Of a stretch of DNA of 64,000 nt, positions 1-8,020 are shown piece by piece. A program made the translations under genes and the position numbers. Position 1 is the first letter of the stretch; every line of letters starts with the position of its first letter. Origin of the DNA: Methylobacterium sp. WL1 (lineage in GTDB: Bacteria; Pseudomonadota; Alphaproteobacteria; Rhizobiales; Beijerinckiaceae); contig NZ_CP042823.1 of NCBI RefSeq assembly GCF_008000895.1, positions 5,168,501 to 5,232,500 of the forward strand, given 5' to 3'. The notes under the pieces were generated by a model, which ran no database searches, had not been told where the DNA came from, and was given only the letters and a program-made list of their open reading frames with translations.

Positions 1-2457
1 GTCGCTGGCGACCGTACCGGTGACCGCGAAGGTGCCGGCGGCGTTCCGGATCGCGCCGTCGACCCGCCCGGCGCTGGCGACCAGCGTGCCGGTGTTGGTC
101 ACGCCGCCTGAGACGGTGCCGCTGGTCGTGAGAATCCCGGCATTGGCGACGCCGCCGCCGATCGTGCCGGTGTTGGCCGTGTATCCGGCATTCGCCAGAC
201 CGCCCGAGAGACTGCCGCTGGTGATGAGGGTTCCGGCGTTGCTCACGCCGCCCGCGATGGTACCGGTGTTGGCGGTGTAGCCGGTATTGGACAGTCCGCC
301 GGAGAGGCTGCCGCTGGAGGCCAGCGTCCCGGCGTTGCTCACGCCGCCGGCGATGGTGCCGCTGTTGAGGGCGTACCCGGCATTGGCCAGGCCGCCGGAG
401 ATCGCTCCGCTGCTGGCGAGGAGGCCGGTATTGATCACGCCGCCCGAGATGGCGCCGCTGTTTGACGTGTATCCGGCATTGGCGAGGCCCCCCGAGAGCG
501 TGCCGCTGGTGGCCAGGATACCCGCATTGATCACGCCGCTCGCGAGGGTGCCGGTGTTGGCGGTGTAGCCGGCGTTGGCCAGGCCGCCCGAGGCGGTGCC
601 GGCGTTCAGGAAGCTGCCGGCCGTGCCGACGGTGATCGGCGCGACGAGGCGGCCGGTCGCCGTCAGCGCCAGGGTGCCCGCAGCCACGAAGGTGCTGCCG
701 GTATAGGTGTTGGCCGCCGACAGGCTGGCCGTGCCGGGGCCGGTCTTGACCAGGGAGCCTGGCCCCGTCCCGTCGGTCATGACCCCCGCGAAGCTCGAGG
801 TCCCGGTATCGATCTGCAGCGTGCCGGTGCTGTTGAGCGTCACCGGCCGGGCGGTGGCGAAGCCGTCGGCCAGGACTTCGAGCGTGCCGCCGCCGAACGC
901 GAGCCCGCCAGTCGCCGCACCGAGGTTGCGGTCGGCCAGGACGCCGAGCACACCGCCGTTGATCGCAGTGCCGCCGGCGTAGCTGTTGGTGCCGGTGAGA
1001 TCGAGGATGCCGGCCCCGGTCTTGATCAGGCCGCCAGGCCCGGAGATGTCGTTGGCGAACAATCCGTAATAGGCTTGGCCCTTGTAGGTGGTGTTCACCG
1101 TCCAGGTCGAGGTGAACTGGCCGGGACCGTCGATCGCCTTGCCGAGGTTGAGCAGGCCCCAGCCGAACACGGCGTTCGGGATGTTGCTCGGACCGTCACC
1201 GAGATGGGTGGCGGTGGTGAACATCGTCTGGGCGATCTGCGGCGCCGTCAGGAACGGGAAGGCCTGACGCAGAACGGCGGCGGCGCCCGCAACGTGCGGC
1301 GCCGCCATCGAGGTGCCGCTTATCGTATAATAACCGTTCGTATGTTGATCGACCGGATGGTCGTTGCGCGGCCAAGTCGAGTAGATCTCCGTCCCCGGTG
1401 CAGATATGCACCAAGCAGCCGCGGCGCCGCAAAGATTGCTCGACCAATTCGGCGAGTTGTTCTCATCGATGTTCACGACGGCGACAATATAACCAGAAAC
1501 ATCCGAGAAGTCCGCCTGTTTCTGCTCGATTCCGTTTACGTCGAAGAGACGATAAACACCGCTATCAGCGTGTTTAGGTGTGATGTACGGAATCAACGAT
1601 GAACTGGAAGCATTATTCCAATTATAAATATTTCCGTTGATATGATTGTTACCGGCCGCAAAAACCAAGAGTATGTCTTTTTCGGCGGCTTGTTTGATCG
1701 CGTCGTATTCGGATTTCATCGCTTCGTAAGAATATCTTTGAAAAATATTTGAGTCTTTAAAATAATACCCGTAACTACCGTTCAATATTCTTGCGCCGCG
1801 CTCGGCGGCATATTCAATCGCTGACGAAGTGTTGCCTATGAGTTGAGCGACGGGCTTATTGTAGGTTGTGCCGTCGTCGGTCCCCACGATAGCTCGGAGG
1901 GCCAAGATCGTGCTCTCGAACGCGACACCCATCATACCGGCGGGATTACCGTCGCGGGCGGCGCCGATGGTCCCGGACACGTGCGTGCCATGACCATCCC
2001 GATCCACGATCGCGGGCATGTCGAAAGGAGGCCGCGCCCGCGAAATCCACTCGTAGAAGTCGGCTGAGGCCGGCGAGATCCGCGTTCCGCCAGGGGTCGC
2101 CAGGTTCCGGAACTCTGGATGCCCTGCATCTATGCCGGTGTCGACCACGGCCACCAGCACGCCAAGGCCGGTAAAGCCGCGCGCATAGGCGGTCGCGGCA
2201 TTGATGGCTCCGAGACCCCAATCGTTCCGATACTCGGGCGTATCGAAATCCGACGCCGTCAGGCCCAGGAACGCGGGCGAGCGTCTCACGACACCTTGGG
2301 CCGCCGCCGGCTCCAGCGCTGCGGCGAGTGCCACAAGCGAGCAGCCGAGTAGAAGCCCGCGCCGAGCCCGTCCATGCCGCCTTCCGACGCGGTCCGCTCG
2401 CGTGTCAGGGCCGCAGCGTTCACCCGTCGGGCTCATGGCATCGTGCCGGTCTGACAT
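1..2457 (-). CDS. Subtilase (S8) autotransporter, 3' end beyond the window
   Basis: Secreted serine protease that reads from ATG 2457 off the left edge; 819 codons are visible with no stop. A signal-like segment (about residues 33-54, ending EPAAAQG) precedes a subtilase domain with the full triad: Asp106 in VVDTGID, His156 in GHGTH, Ser383 in GTSMAAPH. After it come autotransporter-type beta-strand repeats (GAGILDLTGTNSYAGGT) and a region of 32-residue repeats. The C-terminal beta-barrel expected for type Va secretion is outside the window, so that part is inferred. Codons between about 1460 and 1840 are far more AT-rich than the rest. An in-frame ATG at 2436 is a possible alternative start; neither start has a clear ribosome binding site. 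Confidence 0.93.
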   Translation of the reverse strand, partial: MSDRHDAMSPTGERCGPDTRADRVGRRHGRARRGLLLGCSLVALAAALEPAAAQGVVRRSPAFLGLTASDFDTPEYRNDWGLGAINAATAYARGFTGLGVLVAVVDTGIDAGHPEFRNLATPGGTRISPASADFYEWISRARPPFDMPAIVDRDGHGTHVSGTIGAARDGNPAGMMGVAFESTILALRAIVGTDDGTTYNKPVAQLIGNTSSAIEYAAERGARILNGSYGYYFKDSNIFQRYSYEAMKSEYDAIKQAAEKDILLVFAAGNNHINGNIYNWNNASSSSLIPYITPKHADSGVYRLFDVNGIEQKQADFSDVSGYIVAVVNIDENNSPNWSSNLCGAAAAWCISAPGTEIYSTWPRNDHPVDQHTNGYYTISGTSMAAPHVAGAAAVLRQAFPFLTAPQIAQTMFTTATHLGDGPSNIPNAVFGWGLLNLGKAIDGPGQFTSTWTVNTTYKGQAYYGLFANDISGPGGLIKTGAGILDLTGTNSYAGGTAINGGVLGVLADRNLGAATGGLAFGGGTLEVLADGFATARPVTLNSTGTLQIDTGTSSFAGVMTDGTGPGSLVKTGPGTASLSAANTYTGSTFVAAGTLALTATGRLVAPITVGTAGSFLNAGTASGGLANAGYTANTGTLASGVINAGILATSGTLSGGLANAGYTSNSGAISGGVINTGLLASSGAISGGLANAGYALNSGTIAGGVSNAGTLASSGSLSGGLSNTGYTANTGTIAGGVSNAGTLITSGSLSGGLANAGYTANTGTIGGGVANAGILTTSGTVSGGVTNTGTLVASAGRVDGAIRNAAGTFAVTGTVASD
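130..610 (-). repeat. 96-bp in-frame tandem repeats in the autotransporter passenger
   Basis: Five units spaced exactly 96 bp apart; the anchor GTA(G/T/C)CC begins at 181, 277, 373, 469 and 565. Each encodes 32 residues of the type GGLANAGYTANTGTIAGG followed by VSNAGTLxxSGSLS, rich in Gly, Ser, Thr and Asn. The regular glycine pattern fits coils of a beta-helix stalk. The repeats continue in degenerate form toward position 1. Confidence 0.9.
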
Positions 2458-2786
2458 GAGGGTCGTCCGTTCAGTCCCAAGGAAGGTTGGTCGCGGGACT
2501 TACGCAGGCACTCCTTTGACAGACTATGACACCCCGGGCACAGGGTGCCGCGCACGCGCGATTTGGCACTTTCTTCACCCCTTTTGAGACGTACTGCATG
2601 CGGCGGGGCCACGCGATGAGCGCACTCGATCCGGATTGACCGGCGGGAAGCCTATCCAAGGGTCCGGCCGAAGTGTGTCGAAAAGAATCGATATTATTCG
2701 GCGTTTTCAATTTGCTTCCTGCGATAGTGCTCGTCGAAAGACTGACATCAATCGCTGGGGAGCGGGATCATTGCGGGTCCGATACG
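2458..2786. promoter_or_regulatory. Divergent intergenic region, autotransporter and AraC-type gene
   Basis: About 330 bp between two outward-facing genes, so it must hold both promoters. It includes an AT-richer stretch near 2685-2715. No operator or strong sigma-70 box could be assigned by eye. Confidence 0.5.
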
Positions 2787-3899
2787 ATGAGACATCACAG
2801 CGCCCTCGCCGACTCTGTAGAACAGCAGCGGGGCCCGGCCCCATCGACGGCGTCCCCTTCTGGCGCGGAGGCGTTCCGCTCAGGCGAAGCGGATGCCGCA
2901 GCCCCGGCCCCCGGAATCGCCTGCCTCCGCTTCGAGCCCCCCGGCGATCCGGCCGCGCTGGGCCGGGCCTGGCAGGCGCATCTGGCGCCGGTCTTCGCGG
3001 TCAGCTTCGGACCCGAGACCGACCTCACCGTCCCGATCGCGATGCGCAGCTATCACCTCGGCGAGCTGCTGGTCGGCGACGTGATCGCGCCCGCGCACAT
3101 CCTCGAACGGTCGCCGGAGATGATCCGCCAGCAGGGGCTCGACCACATCCTGCTGCAGTTCTACCGGCGTGGCCAAAGCCTCGTCGAGACGGACCACGAC
3201 GCTGAGCCGGTCGGCGAGGTCCAGTGCATCGTGTTCGATCTGGCCCAGCCCGCGCGCATCGTCGCGGGCGCCGTCGATGCCACGAACGTCGTGATCCCGC
3301 GCGTCTTGCTCGAGAAGCAGGGCTGCCACCCCGACGCCCTGCACGGCCGGCCCCTGGACCACGACGGTGACCCGTTCGGGCGCCTGGTCCACAGTTTCGT
3401 CGCCAACGTCGTGGCCTGCGGCGACCGTCTGGACCAGCGCGAGGCCCTGGCGGCGGCCGCGGCGATCACCCAGCTCTGCGCGACCTGGCTGCGCGGCCGG
3501 GACGCGGGGAACCCTGTCCCGCACCAGGACGTGCGGATCCGGGTCCGCCGGTTCATCGAGGCCGAGCTCGGCAACCCGAAGCTCTCGCCGGCGCTGATCG
3601 CCGCGCGGCTCGGCCTGTCGCGCTCGACCCTGTACCGCGTGTTCGCGCCGAACGGCATCGTCAGCTACATCCGCGACCGCCGCCTGATGCACGCGATGCG
3701 GATGCTGGTCCGGGACGAGGCGCAGCCGGCGCGCGTCTCGCGGGTCGCCTTCGCGGTCGGCTTCTCGGACGAGCGCACCTTCCGGCGCGCCTTCAAGCGC
3801 CGGTTCGGCTTCATCCCGAGCGACGCCGCGCAGCGCCCGGGCCCCGGCCGGGGACCCGAACCCCTGTCGGTCCTGCAGAGCTGGATCGAGAGCCTCTGA
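2787..3899 (+). CDS. AraC-family transcriptional regulator
   Basis: Cytoplasmic DNA-binding regulator of 370 residues. The C-terminal third is an AraC/XylS double helix-turn-helix: first helix pair in LSPALIAARLGLSRSTLYRVF, second in ARVSRVAFAVGFSDERTFRRAF, ending in the typical RFGFIPSD. The N-terminal part resembles the AraC-binding-like domain of regulators such as FeaR or OruR. The reading frame is open further upstream, to 2673, but the ATG at 2787 gives the usual family length. It is transcribed away from the autotransporter protease gene, which may be its target. The ligand is unknown. Confidence 0.85.
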   Translation: MRHHSALADSVEQQRGPAPSTASPSGAEAFRSGEADAAAPAPGIACLRFEPPGDPAALGRAWQAHLAPVFAVSFGPETDLTVPIAMRSYHLGELLVGDVIAPAHILERSPEMIRQQGLDHILLQFYRRGQSLVETDHDAEPVGEVQCIVFDLAQPARIVAGAVDATNVVIPRVLLEKQGCHPDALHGRPLDHDGDPFGRLVHSFVANVVACGDRLDQREALAAAAAITQLCATWLRGRDAGNPVPHQDVRIRVRRFIEAELGNPKLSPALIAARLGLSRSTLYRVFAPNGIVSYIRDRRLMHAMRMLVRDEAQPARVSRVAFAVGFSDERTFRRAFKRRFGFIPSDAAQRPGPGRGPEPLSVLQSWIESL

Positions 3900-3944
3900 A
3901 GGGGCCGGCCCGCGCGCGGAACGCCCGGTCCGATCATCGGCCGG

Positions 3945-4403
3945 TCAGGCCGAGGGTCTCACAGAGGGCGCGTTTCTGGCAGGTGCGGTCGGCAGCAGGC
4001 CGTGGAGCGCCATGCCGATGAGCATCGCGGCGACGAACACCAGGACTGGCACCGCTCCCGTGGACAGGGCCGCCACCGCCGGGCCGGGACAGAAGCCGGA
4101 GAGCCCCCAGCCGATCCCGAACAGGGCGGCGCCGAGGAGCAGGGGCGCATCGATCCTGCGCCAGCCCGGCAGGTCGAAACGGGTATCCAGCACCGGGCCA
4201 GGAAGGCGCCGGCTCACGGCATAGCCGAGCCCCGACACCGTGACGGCCCCTCCGAGCACGAGGACCAGACTGGGATCCCAGGCGCCCGCGACGTCGAGGA
4301 AGCCGCGCACGCGGGCCGGATCGAGCATGCCGGAGAGCGCCAGGCCGAGCCCGAAGGTGAGGCCGGCGGCCAGGGCCGCGAGGCTGCGCAGGGCCGCGCT
4401 CAC
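3945..4403 (-). CDS. YeeE/YedE family transporter subunit (second half)
   Basis: Inner-membrane protein of 152 residues with four or five hydrophobic segments and the family motif [10 protein letters not shown], in which the cysteine marks the substrate path of YeeE thiosulfate transporters. It starts at GTG 4403, whose bases overlap the stop of the gene upstream (GTGA), so the two are translationally coupled. Many bacteria have YeeE split in this way into two half-proteins. Its place next to cysE suggests it imports thiosulfate or a related sulfur compound. The substrate is inferred. Confidence 0.8.
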   Translation of the reverse strand: MSAALRSLAALAAGLTFGLGLALSGMLDPARVRGFLDVAGAWDPSLVLVLGGAVTVSGLGYAVSRRLPGPVLDTRFDLPGWRRIDAPLLLGAALFGIGWGLSGFCPGPAVAALSTGAVPVLVFVAAMLIGMALHGLLPTAPARNAPSVRPSA

Positions 4404-4813
4404 GCCAGCACCCGGGTTGCGGCCACCGTCAGCATGCCGGTTGCGAGGAAGACCAGCACCGCCGCGAGCGAGCGGGGCGACAGACGGGCGAGGCCGCACA
4501 CCCCGTGCCCGGATGTGCAACCGGAACCGAGCCGGGTCCCGAAGCCGACCAGCAGGCCGGCCAGGGCCAGGACCGGCAGGTTTGCTGCGATCCGCATCTC
4601 GGGCCAGCGCCCGGCCAGCAACGCGAAGGCCGGCGGCCCGAGGACCAGCCCGAGCAGGAAGGCGGCGTCGGCGAGCCAGCGCGCGCGCCCGGGCCGGCCG
4701 AGGCCTGCGACCAGGCCGCTGATCCCGGCGATCCGGCCGTTCAGCAGCAGGAGCATCGCGGCGGAGAGGCCGATCAGCAGGCCGCCCGCGAGCGGCGGGA
4801 GATAGGTGCTCAT
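4400..4813 (-). CDS. YeeE/YedE family transporter subunit (first half)
   Basis: Inner-membrane protein of 137 residues. After [11 protein letters not shown] there are four hydrophobic segments and the hallmark motif [13 protein letters not shown] with conserved cysteines. It is coupled to the downstream half-protein by a GTGA overlap. YeeE-type proteins take up thiosulfate, and YedE types have been linked to selenium or sulfur metabolism. Proximity to cysE and to an encapsulin with a cysteine desulfurase favours sulfur. The ATG at 4813 was chosen because homology begins there. Confidence 0.82.
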   Translation of the reverse strand: MSTYLPPLAGGLLIGLSAAMLLLLNGRIAGISGLVAGLGRPGRARWLADAAFLLGLVLGPPAFALLAGRWPEMRIAANLPVLALAGLLVGFGTRLGSGCTSGHGVCGLARLSPRSLAAVLVFLATGMLTVAATRVLA

Positions 4814-5133
4814 GCAGGTCTCGCTTCGGGGTCTCGTGTCGCGACTCGAAGGCCGCCCCGGCAGCCCCCGACCATCGGGGTAGCGCCCGGGACGGCGCGG
4901 AACAAGCCTTGCCAAACGCCCTTGAACCGGCAATTATCGATTACTTTCAGGCACTTAATGAAGATCGTGCTCTTTCACGAGCAATCCGCGAACGAAACCT
5001 TCTCCTCAACGGCCGGGCAGGCGGAAGAGCTTTCCTGGAACGAGCCGGGACCTCGCCGGACCTGCTTCGGACTTCGAATCGGGCCGGCACGATCGGCTCC
5101 CGCAGCGACGACAGCGCGAAAGGTTCAGCGACG
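4814..5133. promoter_or_regulatory. Divergent intergenic region, yeeE pair and cysE group
   Basis: 320 bp between the yeeE pair (minus) and the 63-residue gene before cysE (plus). Its middle (about 4915-4990) is less GC-rich than the flanks and is where promoters are expected. No riboswitch fold such as SAM-II was recognised. Confidence 0.45.
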
Positions 5134-5325
5134 ATGGCGCACGGTGATCAAGTGGTTTTCCAACGGCTCGACCTCGCGGAGATCCTGGGGATCTGGCGCC
5201 ATGCGCGGGGGCGGATCGTCGGCATCCACCGGCAGCACGGCCATTCGGCCACGGTCGACGTGAAGTTCGAAGGGCACGAGACGCTGGAGCACTACCTCGC
5301 CGACCTGTTCCAGCTGGTGCATTGA
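5134..5325 (+). CDS. Small unknown protein before cysE
   Basis: 63 residues, soluble, no signal peptide or membrane segment: MAHGDQVVFQRLDL, then an Arg/His-rich middle (RGRIVGIHRQHGH), then an acidic C-terminal helix (HETLEHYLADLFQLVH). I do not recognise the family. It ends 40 bp before cysE on the same strand, so it is probably cotranscribed with it and may serve the sulfur locus. The ATG at 5134 was chosen because sequence further upstream lacks coding character. Confidence 0.6.
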   Translation: MAHGDQVVFQRLDLAEILGIWRHARGRIVGIHRQHGHSATVDVKFEGHETLEHYLADLFQLVH

Positions 5326-5365
5326 TGACGCCCGTCATCCAGAACCCCTGCAGGATCCGCCGGAC

Positions 5366-6211
5366 GTGACGGTCTCGGCCGCGATCCCGCCGCTGCGTGC
5401 CACCAGCCGCAGCAGCCTCGAGGGCGAGCTATGGGCGGAACTGCGCACCGAGGCGGAGGCGGTGCTCGTCGAGGAACCGCTCTATGCCGGGATCGTCCAG
5501 GCGACGATCCTGGATCAGCGCAGCCTCGCCCAGGCCTTGGCCTACCGGCTCGCCCACCGCCTGGGCGACGGCGACCTCGCGCGCCTGTCGATGCGCGACC
5601 TCTGCCTGTCCGCCTTCGAGGCCGACCCCCATGCCGGGGCCAACGCCGCGCGCGACCTGATCGCCATCCGCGAGCGCGATCCGACCTGCCGGCGCTACCT
5701 CGACCCGTTCCTGTTCTACAAGGGCCTGGCGGCGCTCGAAGCCTACCGGGTCGCCCACTGGCTCTGGCACCAGGGCCGCGCGACGCTCGGCCTGCATGTC
5801 CAGAGCCGCATCTCGGAGGTGTTCGGCTGCGATATCCACCCGGCCGCCCGGATCGGCTCGGGCGTATTCATCGACCACGCCACCGGGGTCGTGATCGGCG
5901 AGACCGCGGTGGTGGCCGACGACGTATCGATCCTCCAGTCGGTCACGCTGGGCGGCAACGGCAAGGAGAGCGGCGACCGGCACCCGAAGGTCGAGCGCGG
6001 GGTGCTGCTGAGCGTCGGGGCCAAGGTGCTCGGCAACATCCGCATCGGCGAGGGAGCCAAGGTCGCGGCCGCCGCGGTGGTGCTGCACGACGTGCCGCCA
6101 CACACCACCGTGGCGGGCGTCCCGGCCCGGGTGGTGTCACGCCTTGCCGCGGGCGCCGAACAGCCGGCGCTGAGCATGGATCAGTCCTTCGGCTTCGGGG
6201 ACGGGATCTGA
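5366..6211 (+). CDS. cysE: Serine O-acetyltransferase
   Basis: Transfers acetyl from acetyl-CoA to L-serine to give O-acetylserine, the sulfide acceptor in cysteine synthesis. The 281 residues hold an N-terminal helical domain (about 20-150, with the conserved DPFLFYKGL and HWLWHQGR) and a left-handed beta-helix of hexapeptide repeats (about 155-255), including the catalytic-site segment FIDHATGVVIGETA and LGGNGKESGDRHPK. The C-terminus ends in Ile (GFGDGI), the residue that docks CysE into CysK in the cysteine synthase complex. Start is GTG 5366. It lies upstream of the encapsulin, an arrangement known from family 2 encapsulin loci. Confidence 0.95.
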   Translation: MTVSAAIPPLRATSRSSLEGELWAELRTEAEAVLVEEPLYAGIVQATILDQRSLAQALAYRLAHRLGDGDLARLSMRDLCLSAFEADPHAGANAARDLIAIRERDPTCRRYLDPFLFYKGLAALEAYRVAHWLWHQGRATLGLHVQSRISEVFGCDIHPAARIGSGVFIDHATGVVIGETAVVADDVSILQSVTLGGNGKESGDRHPKVERGVLLSVGAKVLGNIRIGEGAKVAAAAVVLHDVPPHTTVAGVPARVVSRLAAGAEQPALSMDQSFGFGDGI

Positions 6212-6219
6212 TCCCGGCC

Positions 6220-6268
6220 AGAAAAATTTTTCTCTCAGACGAGAATCGCCAATCCTGAAAGATTGGCG
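6220..6268. promoter_or_regulatory. Palindrome and hairpin after cysE
   Basis: A perfect 14-bp palindrome AGAAAAATTTTTCT (6220-6233) is followed by a hairpin with arms CGCCAATC (6247-6254) and GATTGGCG (6261-6268). No T-run follows the hairpin, so it may be a weak terminator for cysE or an operator for the encapsulin operon. The rest of the 417-bp gap to 6629 is AT-richer (6270-6420) and probably holds the encapsulin promoter. Confidence 0.5.
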
Positions 6269-6628
6269 TTGCGATGAGAATATAATTCCATAATCTTGAG
6301 AATTTGCGCGCCCGTCATTCTACAATCGTAGCGCTACCGGGCGATTCATTCCACGAAGCGTCGGTAAATAAGAAAAATCGTTTCGTTGACCGCGTGTGGA
6401 ATCAAAGCTTACCTTGGCTTTGCTGGCTCGCTGAAGCAACGGGCAAGTGTCGCGCAGGCCGCTGACTGTGCGGATGCGCTAAAATGAGATCTTCTCAAAG
6501 GCGACACGGTCATCCGATCTTGTCGGAATCAACAAAACATTGTGCCCGACCTGCACGTCCTGCGCGGTAGCTCGCCAAGCCGTGGGTCAATGCGGCGCGC
6601 CTGCAATCGAGACGAAAGAGGACGAACG

Positions 6629-8020
6629 ATGAGTGGACCGGGTCTGAGCGTGAGCGCCACGGCGGCACGCAATCTTGCGACAGCCACCGTCACGTCGGTC
6701 CAGAACGCGGCCAACACGCCGCGCTGGCTCCTCCGGCTCCTGCCCTTCGTGGATGTCGCGGGCGGCGTCTACCGCGTCAACCGGCGCGCCGTCGTGCTGG
6801 CCCAGCCCGGCCGCGTCGACCTCGTCACCGAGAACAAGGACCGGACGATCCGCTCCGCCTCGCTGCGGGCGGTGCCGCTGTTCAGCCGCCTGGGTGATGC
6901 CGAGCTGGCGAAGATCGCCGAGCGCTTCACCGAGAGCAAGCACAAGGCCGGCAAGATCATCCACGAGGAGGGCGCCGGCACCCGCACCCTGACCGTGGTG
7001 GCGGACGGCACGGTCGAGCTGACCTTCTCGGGCCCCTACAAGGGCCGCCTGCGCCAGGGTCTGGCGACCCGGGGCGATTATTTCGGTGACGGCGACCTCC
7101 TCGGCGCCGGCGCGCCCGCACCGGCCGTCAAGGCGCTCTCGGCGGTCACCCTGCTGACCCTGGATCCGGACGCCCTCGAGAGCGACGAGATCCGCGCCAA
7201 GATCGCGCAATACCGGGAGGAGCAGGAGCGGCTGAAGGGCCATACCAGCTCGCACGGCGAGCAGGGGATCGAGCTGCTGGCGGTCCAGACCGGCGAGCCG
7301 CGGCTGCCGACCACCTTCGTCGACTATGAATCGCATCCGCGCGAGTATCACCTGTCGACGATCCAGACGATCCTCAACACCCATACCCGCGTCACCGACC
7401 TCTACTCGAACGAGATCGATCAACTCCGCGAGCAGATCCGCCTCACCGTCGACGCGGTGAAGGAGCGCGAGGAGTGGGAGTTGCTCAACAACTCGCAGTT
7501 CGGCCTCCTGAACGAGGTCGGCCCGCGTCAGCGCATCCCCACCCGCGGCGGCCCGCCCACCCCTGACGATCTCGACGAGCTCCTGACCCTGGTCTGGAAG
7601 AAGCCGGCCTTCTTCGTCGCGCATCCGCGCGCCATCGCGGCCTTCGGCCGGGAGGCCACCCGCCGCGGCGTGCCGCCGGTCGTCGTCCACCTGTTCGGCG
7701 CCCCGTTCATCACCTGGCGCGGCGTCCCGCTGGTGCCGAGCGACAAGCTGCCGATCGACATCGATCCGGTCACCGGCGCCGAGACCACCTCGATCCTGCT
7801 GCTGCGCGTCGGCGAGGGCGAGCAGGGCGTGGTCGGCCTGCAGAAGTCGGGCGTGACCGGCGAGATCGAGCCCGGCCTGTCGGTGCGCTACATGGGCACC
7901 AACGATCACTCGATCGCCTCGCACCTGGTGACCCGCTACTTCTCGGCCGCCGTGCTGGTCGAGGACTCGATCGCCCGCCTCGATAACGTCCTCCTCGGCA
8001 ACTACCATGACTATGCCTGA
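6629..8020 (+). CDS. Family 2 encapsulin shell protein with cyclic-nucleotide-binding domain (2B type)
   Basis: Builds an HK97-fold protein nanocompartment in the cytoplasm. The 463 residues run as: N-terminal arm with the family 2 motif PRWLLRLLPFVDV (31-43) and YRVNRR (48-53); an inserted cyclic-nucleotide-binding domain (about 80-180, starting LRAVPLFSRLGD); then the HK97-like shell domain (about 215-463), with a long helix around DLYSNEIDQLREQI. The insertion separates family 2B from 2A. Start ATG 6629 follows an AGAGG site; sequence upstream lacks homology. The stop overlaps the desulfurase gene by 14 bp, as for a shell-cargo pair. The phosphate-binding cassette is atypical: FGDGDLLGAGAPAPAV (152-167) lacks the usual Glu and Arg, so nucleotide binding is uncertain. 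Confidence 0.92.
   Translation: MSGPGLSVSATAARNLATATVTSVQNAANTPRWLLRLLPFVDVAGGVYRVNRRAVVLAQPGRVDLVTENKDRTIRSASLRAVPLFSRLGDAELAKIAERFTESKHKAGKIIHEEGAGTRTLTVVADGTVELTFSGPYKGRLRQGLATRGDYFGDGDLLGAGAPAPAVKALSAVTLLTLDPDALESDEIRAKIAQYREEQERLKGHTSSHGEQGIELLAVQTGEPRLPTTFVDYESHPREYHLSTIQTILNTHTRVTDLYSNEIDQLREQIRLTVDAVKEREEWELLNNSQFGLLNEVGPRQRIPTRGGPPTPDDLDELLTLVWKKPAFFVAHPRAIAAFGREATRRGVPPVVVHLFGAPFITWRGVPLVPSDKLPIDIDPVTGAETTSILLLRVGEGEQGVVGLQKSGVTGEIEPGLSVRYMGTNDHSIASHLVTRYFSAAVLVEDSIARLDNVLLGNYHDYA

Noticed and set aside
130..610. Regular 96-bp repeats as a CRISPR array
   Set aside because: Units are contiguous and in frame within a gene, with no unique spacers and no cas genes.
20..982. Plus-strand Pro/Ala/Val-rich open frames at the left edge
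   Set aside because: They mirror the Gly/Asn/Thr repeats of the minus-strand autotransporter, whose frame is continuous and carries a full protease domain.
1075..1602. Plus-strand 175-codon frame in the protease region
   Set aside because: Antisense to the subtilase catalytic core (Ser383 region).
4814..5133. SAM or other sulfur riboswitch before the cysE group
   Set aside because: No pseudoknot or conserved core could be traced by eye.
6629..8020. CRP-type transcription factor
   Set aside because: The cyclic-nucleotide domain is present, but there is no helix-turn-helix; the rest matches the encapsulin shell fold.
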